The notes under the pieces: generated by a model
What the model saw: the letters and a program-made list of their open reading frames with translations, nothing else
Databases searched by the model: none
Told to the model about the DNA's origin: nothing
Program-made: the position numbers and the translations under genes
From: Eremophila alpestris peregrina
Lineage: Eukaryota > Chordata > Aves > Passeriformes > Alaudidae
Assembly: GCA_009792885.1 (NCBI GenBank)
Contig: WMCF01000080.1
Coordinates: 2,550,501 to 2,614,500, forward strand
Direction: 5' to 3'
Length of the DNA: 64,000 nucleotides
Shown here: positions 48,501 through 59,194 of the stretch, in pieces
Layout: each line of letters starts with the position of its first letter
How positions within the stretch are numbered: position 1 is the stretch's first letter

Positions 48501-51500
48501 AATATTTGCAGATGTCTTACATAAATGCCCACATGCTTAGTCTCAAGACTTTGGGTGATTTCATGGCATAGTCTCAATTATTGTCCAAGGGGGAAAAAGC
48601 ACAAGATGGGCATCACAGGACAGAAAGATTTATCCACCTCTCCGCAAAACAACAGCAGCCACAGCTATAAAAGGCCCTCAGCTGCCAAGCTGAGCTATCT
48701 GCCCTTTGGTCAGTTTGTCCTGTTATCACAGATTAGGAAAGAATTAAGAAAACAAAAGAAAAAAAACATGTATCAGCAAAAGAATAATCAGGTAATTTGC
48801 TCCACAGCTCTTGCCAAAAGTGCCACCAGATGCAGGGCTACAGACTTCTGGAGAGTAGGGGTTTTTTTACAGGAAGACCCTCAGCCTGCTGCTACCTGAG
48901 CCATGGAGGGGCTGGTGGAAAGCATGTGGCTGGAGGCTTTCTGTTTCTCACCCCTTGACTGATGGCAATGTCCCCATATCTTAATACAGCTCTGTGAAGA
49001 AACATGCCTAAATTTTTGGCCTTTAAAGCAGCACCTCTCCAAGAGCACTGAACTTGTGAGCACTGGGCTGAACAATCAGCAGCAGGAACAGCATTTGCTA
49101 ACACTGGTGCCCAAGGCATGACTTCTCACCCAGCCCACTCATTCCTTCTCGTTTGCACTTTGTCAGTATCCATGTTCCCTCACTGCAGCCACCTAGCCTT
49201 GTATCTCCTACACCATTTTGATCTATCTCCCTGCAAAGGGCAGGCTCTCTGGGTATCTAAGCCAGCAGTGTGATTTTTGATAGCTTCACAGCATGCCCGA
49301 GTTTAGGGAAGGAGCTTGAACACTTCATTGTAAGGACTTTGAAAACTCCTGCACCAGAACATGGGAACTTGCCAGTTATATCTTTTTCCTTACTGCCAAC
49401 AGATCTACTTTCTTTCTGGAATTCAGAAACAGCTGAAAAATTCCTCTCATCTTTGCTACTATTTCCAGCTCAGTTTCTGAATCCCTTCTCTTCTCTTGCT
49501 CAGAATGTTGTCTCAAGTGTGAATCCTAATTACCTCTGTCTTAAATACCTGTTATAGAATAATTATTTTTGTAGTAGTGTTTTTTAAATAAAAACTGTGG
49601 GTTTTGTAATAAAACACTGCACCTTATTTTGTCATAGGCAGCACAGCAGTAAAGCTGTAAAGCTGTAGTGTGTTTTGTGCTTATTGTCTCTAAACCAATG
49701 GAAATCACTTCTCCTTCTCCTTTACCTTAGCATGTGTGGCCAACCAAGTTCTAATTGTTTTGCTCTCCCTTCATTAATCACCACGTCTTCCACTCAGTAG
49801 AACCAAAAGTGGCAGCAGCAGTCTTGCAAGCAGCTGCAAGGTTTCTGGGAGCGTTATTATCTCTGTGATGAGCTGCAATATACTGTAATCAGCAGCACAT
49901 CACGTTCAGCCAGCTAACCTGCCTGACTGAAGGGGTGAATGGGGAAAGAGATTCAAGAAGTGCCATGACTCAGAATATGCCTGGAGTAGGACATACCAAG
50001 GCCCACTGCCAGTGAGGTCTCTGGCTTCTCCACTAGAATTTCACATCTTGTTGCTAAAATTAACAATCTGGCATCAGATCTCTTTAATAGCAATGTAAAA
50101 CAGAAGTAATCCAAATCATTTAAATGAGCATAAGTAATGGAATGAGGGTCATAAAATTCTCTTTTATCCCACATTTTAGCAGTAATTATATTCTTTTCAG
50201 AGAATAATCATCACTTTCTAAAACTGAGCTTTTTATGGTATTGCAGTAATTTAATATAGGGACTGGACTTTTTGAGACTTCATTTTAGACAACATAATAC
50301 CCCTTACAGATTAAAAAAAAATTTCATACAGTAAACATCACTCTAAGAATAAACTCAAAGCAACCCCCACACTCAGCAGTCTGGGACATTTTGGCTCCTA
50401 AGCTCCCTTATATCACAGGTTTTTTTACATGGGTTGCTAGATGAATATAGTCTGTAAAACAGCCTAAAGATAATCCAGACGTAATCAGACAGACATGTAA
50501 CAACCAATTCACTGCCCTTTAAATACCTAAATGAAATACATTTCTCTTACAGAGTTCCATGCTGCAGTACCAGGAGCTCATGATTTCTCAGGGATGTACA
50601 AGTTGCTGAGAAACTTGTCCCCCTAATTGCCTGTGGTGACTGGAATCTTCCCCATTTGTGAGCCAGAGTGGTTAACTGAGGCAAGAGATTTAGGCCTTGG
50701 AAGTCACATCAGAGTTGTGGCCATCTCTAGTGATGCCTTGATTCAAGTAAAATAATGCTTATCTGGCACTTCACTCTTGTGCAACTTATGAAATCTCTTT
50801 CGTATTCTTGGATCTCTCTACACAAAGCTGAATTGGGCTAAGCTATTAATTGTCCACAAAACAGATTTCTTCCCAATTTGCTCTGCAACATGTAAGTTTG
50901 TTAAACCTTGAAATGTGCATTTTCTGACCTTTTATGACCTTGCTTGGAATTGAATTTTCCAAATTCACTCACTCCTAAACACTGATAATTTGCTTTTTAC
51001 TGAGTAGGGCTCCACCCCACTGTCTTCTGCATAGACAGGTACACAGAGCATTTGCAAGCACTTCAGCAGAGAGCAAGGAGAAGCACAATGCTGTAAATCA
51101 TGGTGCTGTAAATCACTGACCCTCTTCTGCTCTTGTGGATCTTTCCCATTAGTATCTCCTGAGACACAGAACTTCCCAGGCTTTCACATTTTCTAAATGG
51201 TTAGCCTGTTTCTTTGGTTTAATCTGGCTGAGATCAGACTGATAAACAAGGTTATTCTTTGTGTGTAAAAGACATTACAAGGAGAGTTTCGCATTCTCTG
51301 GGGGTTAACACAGAGGATAATGGGCAGCACTCCAGATTGTTTATGCTGTCTTTCTAGCATTTTCCTCTGTGAATATAGTTTTATTATTCCACAGACATAT
51401 ACTTCCTGTCTACTTTTGGCTCAGTCTTATTCCAGAATTAAATTGCTTTAAAAGATTCCTTTTTGCAAAATATCCTTCCTTTCACAGACATGGAGAGAGC

Positions 51501-51960
51501 CACACAAATTGTGGCTGCTTCATATCCACAGACATCTGATATCTGATCCTTTAAGTAAATTCCTCAATGCTTTTCATTATGTATGACCATTCTTAATATA
51601 ACAAGCTCTGTATTTTCTGCAATCAGAATGAGAATCTCAAATGAATTAGCTAAATAAAGTCTTTAGGAAAGTAAAAACTGGAAGCCAATATACTAGGCAC
51701 AACAGTGTTCCTTCCACTGCTGCTCATTTTCTTTAAGTAAGTATTTAGCAATGCTCAGCAGCATTTTGGCTCAATATTTAAAAGTGTTATTTCAGTATTG
51801 CAGAGCTGGGGCAATTCTGTGCTGTGACCTGCCCCTATTATGAATTTGTCCCATTCTGAGCATCAATTGTCACACAACCATCCATCAGGTGGTACAAATC
51901 TTGTACTAAGACTTACAGTAGCATTTCTTCAAAATAAAATGTTTGCTTCATCCCAGAGTG
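39538..51960. other. Gene-free desert sequence
   Basis: The longest plain stretch of the window. It is AT-rich, with an 11-bp near-tandem repeat TACATCTGAAG at about 40763-40784 and several A-runs. I recognise no exon, RNA gene or transposon. Open frames are short and unsupported. Confidence 0.45.
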
Positions 51961-52285
51961 CTTTGTGTTGTAAGGGGCCTTCAAATATAATCTATTCCAA
52001 CTGTGGGTAGGGACTCCTCCCACTAGGATAGGTTGCTCAGAGCTCCATTCAAACTGGCTTTGAACACTTCCACAGATGGAACATCCACAGCTTCTCTGGG
52101 CAGCCTGTTCTAGTGCCTCACCATAAAAAAATTCTTCCTTATGTCCTATCTGAACCTAACATTTTAGTTTAAAGTTTAAGACAGTTATCCCCTTGTCCTC
52201 TTAAGTACAGATCCTTAGAAAACTCTTGCCCTGTATTTCTTATAAACTCTCTTTGTATATTGAAAGCCCACAGTAAGGTTTCCCC
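51961..52285 (-). mobile_element. CR1 LINE, truncated, antisense
   Basis: On the plus strand the complement of a CR1 3' region is clear: TTGTAAGGGGCCTTCAAATA, GGTTGCTCAGAGCTCCATTC, TTTGAACACTTCCACAGATG and CACAGCTTCTCTGGGCAGCC. CTGTTCTAGTGCCTCACC, AATTCTTCCTTATGTCC and CCCCTTGTCCTC follow. The 3' terminal repeat is lost or mutated, and the 5' part stops at about 52285. Confidence 0.9.
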
Positions 52286-52501
52286 AAAGCATGTCAATAG
52301 AATAACTGTGGAATTATTTCCATATTGGATAAATAAGTCATGCTTAAGGATATATGTAAAATCACAGGAATCCACACAATCAGAACACAAATTAAAACTT
52401 CATAAAACAGGGGTATCTAATATTCACCTATACATGGTATCTTTTAAAATTTAAAGGATTTGTGGTTGATTTTTTGGAACACATCCCCTTGCATGTGTAT
52501 C
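52286..52501. other. Spacer between two antisense CR1 fragments
   Basis: About 215 bp of AT-rich sequence that does not read as CR1. No gene is visible. Confidence 0.5.
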
Positions 52502-53095
52502 AGTGGTTGAAAGGCACTGTGGCAGGTCATCTGTTTCAACCGTCCTGCTCAAACAAAGTCATCCTAGAGCACAAGGCACAGAATTGTGTCCACACAATTC
52601 TTGAATTTTCCTAGTGGAGGAGACTCCACAACTTCTCAGCACAATCTGTTCCAGTGCTCAGTCAAGTTCTTTATATTCAGATGGAAGGTCCTGTGCATCC
52701 TTTTGTGCTGGTTGCCTCTTGTCCTATTGCTCAGCGCCACCAAGCAGAGCCTGGATCCACCCTCTTGATGCCCTCCCTTCACATACTTACTGACACTGAT
52801 CAGGTCCCCTCTCAGTCATCTCTTCTCTGGGCTGAACAGGCCCAGCTCCCTCAGCCTTTCCAAGTAAGAGAGATATTCCAGTCCCCTCATCACCTTTGTT
52901 GCCATCCACTGAACTTGCTCCAGCAGCTCCATGTCTTTGTGCTGAGAGGCTTTACAGTGGACACAGCACTCCAAATGTGTCTCACCAGGGCTGTGCAGAA
53001 AAGCAGGATGCTCTCCCTAGACCTGCTGGCAATGCTCTTTATTGTGCACCCTAGGACATCATTGACCTTCTTGGCCACAAGCGCAAAATTTTGGG
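52502..53095 (-). mobile_element. CR1 LINE of another subfamily, antisense, with ORF2 C-terminus
   Basis: The complement reads as a CR1 3' UTR and ORF2 end of a different subfamily from the neighbour at 52.0-52.3 kb. Marks are CCTGCTCAAACAAAGTCATC, CTAGAGCACAAGGCACAG, GAGACTCCACAACTTCTCAG, TGCCTCTTGTCCTATTGCTC, CAGGCCCAGCTCCCTCAGCC and CCAAATGTGTCTCACCAGGG. CTGCTGGCAATGCTCTTTAT and GACCTTCTTGGCCACAAG follow. The last part complements the RT C-terminal region. The 205-codon open frame on the plus strand (52654-53271) is an antisense artefact of this repeat. Confidence 0.93.
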
Positions 53096-56000
53096 GTTTT
53101 TTCCATTCAGGTGCAGTTCAGAGCATGTATCAACCAGCAGTGAGATGTCATCTCAATCAAAACTTGGCAGAGAGCTACCATCAGAATTCTGCATGTGGTT
53201 GTCTTCTCTGTGTCAAATGTAGTAGGGGTAGAAGTAATATTCTGGCTTACTTTACACATAAAAATGTGTGAATTTTGCATGAAAATACTAAATGGTGGTA
53301 ATAAAATGGATTATTTTTCACTTACTGAAATGTACACTCTACTGCCTGTTAAAGATTCTGACTAGTGCTGTCAAACAAGCAATTTGATTTCAAAGTAATG
53401 CTGTAATTAAAACTACTGCTGGTGGGCATCTGGAGCACAATGGGACTGCTTCTCTGATTGTAACAGAGATGTAAAGAAGTAATTGAACAGAGAATTTTGT
53501 TCATCTGCAGCTATTGCTACAATACGGATCAAGTAAATTATGCATTGGGGATACATTGTGTGGTTGTGCAGGCAAAGGGAGAGTGCAGTTCAAGCCTGAC
53601 ATTTGAATAACATACATGAGTGTGTTCTGACTTGCTTCCCAATCTAGCCAGGTTTTTCTTACAGCCCTTAAGGTGATAGTGGTAGTCACAGAGCCACAAA
53701 ATAAGCAGTATTCCTACTGGGTAAAGAGGGTGGGGAAGCAAGGCAGCGGACTACGTCTTCAAAGTGGTTCTAACTGGTACACCAATAGGTGACAAAATAA
53801 CAACTTAATTTTCTACTATATTCCTAATGTTATTCTTCTGTTCTTTATTCTTCTCCTTTAAATTTACACAAACCCTAAGCTTTGCAATAAATCCTCCTAT
53901 TCACCAGCTGTCACCAGCTGCCCATACCTCAGCACTAACTTGGCCCAATGCTTCCTTCAGAAGTCACAGAGCACACAGCTCCAGTGTCAGTGTCTAGCAT
54001 CCCTTCTCTTGCCATACCTGACACCTCACAGAGCAATGTCCCGTCTTGCACCAAGCTACTTCACATCACCAGACAGATTTAGGCAACTGAAGACAAGTTC
54101 CTCCAAACAAGAGGAGGTATCTTTTAGGGGGCTTAGTGAAATACCTCCACAGACAAAACCTTCTATTTCAGTGCTGAGAGACTAGACCTGACAATGCAAC
54201 TCAGAACTGTGACATCAGGCAAAGCACAATCACAACTGAGTCAAGCATTAACATGTCTGACACTAAGGCCAAAGATGTGTCTTCACAGTAAAAATGTGCC
54301 CAAAAGCAGCATGATTGGGGCTGCCCTGGAAAGAAAGAAAAACCATAAGCCACTGTGACTGCATCCTGACAGGGCACTACCAGCCCAGAAGCTTTCCAGC
54401 TTTTATAATTCTGTAGGTCTGTTTTGCCAAGCTTCAAAACCTAGCACCAGAGTTTGAAACTTCCATACAGTTATTTCAATTCCAAAGCCTACTGCTTACC
54501 CTAAGGAAGGATATTCACTAAGTTTTATAGTAGAGAGTTTGTTACTACCATCCCTATTTTTAGCAATACGTAAATCACTTCAAATTGCATCATGGAACTA
54601 CAACATAGAATCATACCCAGATTGGTTCATTACATTAAAAATCCTAAGCAGTTTAATGGAAATCTCTCTGATAATAGTTCAGAAAATTTCCACTTTCTCA
54701 CATGATTTCTTTACATCTCTTTTGTAATTAATCCATTTACCAAAATACACAATTTTTGCCTTTTATGCATAGCGTAAAGGTAGGAGATAGAATTCCAATT
54801 TTCTTGGACTTCAGAAACTGTACAACTTTTGGTTTTCTTGCATCAAACACACATTTATTCTTCAGCTACTTACAAAAAAAAATATCTATCCTTGCATCTC
54901 TTTGATCACTCTCCTCCAACCCTTCAGCAGGTAATTATAACTTCTTAGTTTCTTTAGCCGAAAAGGGTGGTATTTATCACAGATTGTAATGAACCCTGGT
55001 TTTAAATTATCAAGGGTCTAATTGCAGACTGGAATGGGGAATCTTCTTTCCAATTAAATGGACTGATTTAATGCAAACACTTGCAACATTTCACTTTTTA
55101 ATTAGGTCTATCATTATTAAGTACAAAAATGTTCATCCTCATTTTATTTTCTACCCAGAGAACGAAGTATGGCGAAAATTAAACATATACCAATATAATG
55201 CCAGACCTAGTAACACTTTCAGAATACCTTTGCAACTATTAATACATCAATATAGGATGTCTTTTATTCCTGATTCATTCCAAACACTTACTTGAATGTC
55301 AGGAATAGGCTTAAGCTTTTTACATCCAAACATCCCAGGCTGTATCAAAAAATATTAAGCCAGTTATGAGTTGAGAAGAACAAAACAGAATTAATTTAAA
55401 CAGAAACAGGAAAACAAGTGAACATACAGAGCATCAGGATGCAGGACTCCCTGCACTGCTGCCTGTATGAATAATTTCTCTCCACTAGAATTATTAGTTA
55501 AATAAGGATGTGGCAATCTAGACTTCCAATTCTTATTTAATTCTTGCTTTGCTTACAGATAGTAACTGCCATAGGAAGTTCTTATCTTCTGACAAGAATC
55601 TCTGGGACATGGTACCTTCCTAAAGGACAGCTGGCACCTGGGCTAAAGAATCCCTCACTGCACACAGCAGAAACAGAGGGAGCATGCAGCTTTCTCAGCA
55701 GCTTTCTCTTTTTAGGCCAGGTCTGGGAAAGACACTAGCCAGAGACTTTTATACAACGAAGGGTAATGCTAGAACGTGCTTTTGTGAAATAAAACACAAG
55801 AGTTAGGAGATGATTCACTAGAAAATGAATTGAAATTAATTATTCATTGAAAAGAGCTTGTCTTATGATTCCCTCTCTATATGGGCCAACTCAGGTGAGA
55901 CCAGCATTTTCTTTAGCACCTTTTAATGTCTCCGGAGTATTCATATCACACCAAAAGATCCCTACTTCCAAACACTGAAATTACTGACCCAGCTTGTAAG

Positions 56001-58290
56001 TGCTGATGAGAAAAAAAGACCAGGAGTCTCAGCAACAGGTTGCTGAAACTCCTCCTACCAATCTGATGTGCAGGAATCAGGATTTCGCTGTCCATGAGGG
56101 CTCAAAACTTCAAATGCAGACAATTCTAGCTTGGAAGGCTAGAATTCCTGCATGGGTTAATCTGAAACAAACCTCAGGTAAATAATTCATTCAGGACATG
56201 CTTCTGTATTCCCAGTATTCCTGTATGCCCCTCACTTGATTTTTAGTCAACCATTATCCACTTAATGCAATCTTCACTCTGTACTTTAATTCTACATGGT
56301 TTTTGGCCTTATTGGGTTAAAAAACTTCACAAGATGCTAGGCAGAATTCAGAAGCAGGAAGAGGTTCCTTGTTGGATTCACGAATCAGCTGCACAAATCA
56401 GTGCAAAGCTTTTTTGTAAACACACAAAAAAGCATGCTTGCTAAGAGGAATCCAAGGCTATTATAAAATAAAAGTTTGGCTTGTTTTTGGGAAGAGAGCC
56501 AAAGCTACAGTTGAAAGCAAGTGACCAAAACTCAGAAAAAAAAATTTATAAAGTTAAAAAGCTTAATATGGAATCCAAATTACATATTCATAACTGGCAG
56601 GGCAAAAACGCTTTTTTAAGCATTCATAGTAATAGTTTTGTTTCCATGGCTCCTATGGGAAAGACTCTTCTTGGAAAGACATAAAACATACACGAGGGAA
56701 CCTTGCTTTTTAGGAAAAAGGAGTATACCAGAATCTAAAATTCTAACACACATTAATCTTGATTTTCATCCTGAAAGTGACAAAATCAAAAAGTTTCAAA
56801 CATAATGGTACTTCACATTATGACATGATTAAATTTTATTTTTTTCACATAATTTACTTTGAGTTACACTAAGTTGACAAAAATCTCTAAAGAGCAGTCT
56901 TAAAATGACGACTTTTCAGACAGGAATGTAAGTCAACACTAGCACATGCCACTGACTTGCTCTGAGGTCCCATCTACAAAGGGATAGTACATCATTATCA
57001 TTAATAGATTGTATTGATGTTACACAAAAATTAAAAAAAAACAAAAAAGAAATCCCCATTGTGTGCTGGAGTTTAGCCTGAAACCAGCTGCAGTAATGCT
57101 AAACACTCTGACAGTAGCAGATAGCTTCTACACAAGTTAAAATATAAGATTAAGGTCAATATATGGGCATTGGCAGTAAAGTCACAAGCTGAGAAAAAAA
57201 GTAACTCAAGGGTTCTATAACAGGAGATCTTCTGAAGATCTTTGTGTAACCACAGTGACCTCTCCAGCACAGAATATCAATGTCTGCAGTAAGCTAGAAG
57301 AACCAAGAGAGAAAGTGGGACCAAAAGCACACTGTAGTGCCAGGAAAAGGCAGAGAAGACTATTATTTACTCCAGTTGAACAAAGTTCCAATTATAAAAG
57401 ACTACAGAACTGAAAGAATGAAAAGGTAGAGCAAATACTGAAACAAGTAGACAGGGAAAACACTTAAGAAACATCAGACAAATAACTCTCCTGCACTTTG
57501 GGCTCAAAGCAAGTGCAGAGAAAGTCACAGGCCCATTGAGTGGAATATAGCAATCCAGTCAGGCACAAGGTTAACAAATGAAAAGTAAATTTTTTGCAGC
57601 AGCAAATATGCATGCTCCAAGATAAGAATATAACATTAATAACCTAGGAGTTTAATACACAAAATGCATAGAGAAATAAAAAAAATCTTAGAAATTGATT
57701 TAATCAGACTCATGAATCTTAGCTTTAAACTGATAAATGTTTATAGGAAGAAAGGCCCAGTCCAGCAGACTTTAACCACAATTATTTGCAATGGTTATGA
57801 TAGTAGTTCTAGCACTGGAGCAGTAGTCTGAAGACCAGATCCTCAAGATAGGAATTCTAGTGTTAACTCCTAAATACTACTGTTGGAATGTATGTAAAAA
57901 AACCAAGTAGATAAACCAAGTAGATGTCCCTAGAGACCATGTTGGTTTATATTCATTATGCAGTCACAGAGTATTTGTAAAGCATTACAGAGAGCTTATT
58001 TTGCTTCCTGAATTTTACTAAAAAGAAGGCATTGCTGAGGTCACTTGTAACTAGAAGTGAGAAACAGACTCAGATCTATAGTATCTTACAATTATTCATG
58101 TTTTAACCACACATTTTCAAATTGGCATCGATCATGATCAATCTGGGGATCCTCACCTTCAGCAAAGCCAAAGTTACCACATCATTGCAAGACTGGGCCT
58201 CTGTCCCATTCAGTTAATTAAAATTTCTACAGGAACTAAAAGAAAACAAAACTTGTGTGCTACAGCCATGCAGTACCACAGTAATGCTAA
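53096..58290. other. Gene-free sequence downstream of PSAT1
   Basis: Non-coding, AT-rich. It contains a 13-bp tandem duplication AAACCAAGTAGAT (57900-57925) and a 9-bp-arm inverted repeat AATTCTAGC/GCTAGAATT (56122-56146). Part of it might belong to a longer PSAT1 3' UTR if the proximal poly(A) signal is skipped. Confidence 0.45.
57900..57925 (+). repeat. 13-bp tandem duplication
   Basis: AAACCAAGTAGAT occurs twice, directly adjacent. Confidence 0.9.
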
Positions 58291-58302
58291 AACCCTTTAG
58301 CT

Positions 58303-58308
58303 TTTATT
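58303..58308 (-). promoter_or_regulatory. PSAT1: PSAT1 proximal poly(A) signal AATAAA
   Basis: TTTATT on the plus strand is AATAAA on the coding strand, 37 nt after the stop codon. It is the first canonical signal beyond the stop. I did not see another exact one in the next roughly 1 kb, though the variant ATTAAA occurs near 57650. Use of this site would give a very short 3' UTR. Confidence 0.5.
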
Positions 58309-58344
58309 TCTTAGATGTGCAGAGTGGCTCTAACCCATGGGCAT

Positions 58345-58450
58345 TTACGACTGATGCATCTGCATGAAGCTTCTCATGAATGTTGCAAGCTTCTGAACAT
58401 CTTCTACAGTCACCGCATTATACAAAGAGGCACGGATTCCTCCCACAGAC
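58345..58450 (-). CDS. PSAT1: PSAT1 last coding exon (exon 9 by human count)
   Basis: The exon encodes the C-terminus of phosphoserine aminotransferase, the PLP enzyme that converts 3-phosphohydroxypyruvate and glutamate to phosphoserine and 2-oxoglutarate in cytosolic serine synthesis. After the acceptor CATTTCAG (58453-58451 is CAG) it encodes SVGGIRASLYNAVTVEDVQK, continues LATFMRSFMQMHQS, and ends in TAA (58345-58347). The first base completes an Arg codon split with the previous exon (CG|G, phase 2). The joined GHR-SVGGIR segment is the conserved substrate-binding signature; in bacterial PSAT the equivalent His-Arg and the later Arg contact the substrate. The human protein ends very similarly, in MHQL. 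The reading frame is intact. Confidence 0.98.
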
Positions 58451-59056
58451 CTGAAATGGAAATAGGAAAGGAGAAAAATAAGATCCAGGAAAGTTTTGTA
58501 TATTCTAAAAAAGACAGTAGTACTGGTCACAGACATTTAAATCTATTCCTACTCTAAAATTATAAAGTTCACGTTTATGTGCATGAGAAGCAGTATTTAA
58601 TTTTTCAAGGCAGGCTTGCAATCTAGAGAAGCTCAGTATTTATTAGTTACTTACAGCTCCAAAACGGTAGCCCAATGACATAAAAAAATAATCCCACAAA
58701 CAGTACTGAACATGGGAAAGAACTTTTGCAACCAGGTAGACAAGCCACCTGACAGGCTTTATACACTGATACAATCTGACCTCAAAAGATACCTTCTTTG
58801 GCATCTGCACAGATTTGCAGAAGAAAGCAGAATCAAGGATAAAGCTCTCTGAAGCCCACCACTTCACCTAAGCAGTAGCTGAGCCACCAGCAATCCCTGA
58901 TTACCATCTCTAGACTGCTTTTCTCAAGTGCTGCCAAACCAGCTTATGTGTGAGAAAGGCTGGTAGGTCAATGATGCTGTATCAATGCCTAATGCTGTAT
59001 CCCTGTAGCCATAGTTGGCTCCGCACAGGACAGAGATTGACCAGACTAATGCTTAC
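58451..59056 (-). other. PSAT1: PSAT1 intron 8
   Basis: A 606-bp phase-2 intron with donor GTAAGC (59056-59051) and acceptor CAG (58453-58451). I saw no feature of note inside. Confidence 0.93.
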
Positions 59057-59194
59057 CGATGTCCTTTCAGAGAAATCATGTTAAGTTCCACAGCCTTCTC
59101 CAGAAATTTCTTTTCCAGGGCTTCATCGCCCTTGACACTGCCAATGCGGAAAGGTACATTCATTTTGCTTCTGTTCTTTCTCTCCACTGGACAT
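59057..59194 (-). CDS. PSAT1: PSAT1 coding exon 8 (human count)
   Basis: The 138-bp exon follows acceptor TTTCTAG and ends at donor GTAAGC. With the split Ala codon (GC|A) it reads CPVERKNRSKMNVPFRIGSV, then KGDEALEKKFLEKAVELNMI and SLKGH, with an Arg codon split to the next exon. It corresponds to the human CPVEPQNRSKMNIPFRIG region of the C-terminal domain. Differences from human (for example ERK for EPQ, SVKGDEA for NAKGDDA) are conservative. Both boundary phases equal 2, as in exons 7 and 9, so the three exons join without a break. Confidence 0.98.

Noticed and set aside
52654..53271. 205-codon plus-strand open frame
   Set aside because: It runs through the complement of a CR1 3' UTR and ORF2 end; the protein is an antisense reading of the repeat.
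58345..58536. Treating the 63-residue minus-strand open frame as a small separate gene
   Set aside because: Only its second half is coding: it is the PSAT1 last exon, and the first part is intron 8 read through the acceptor site.
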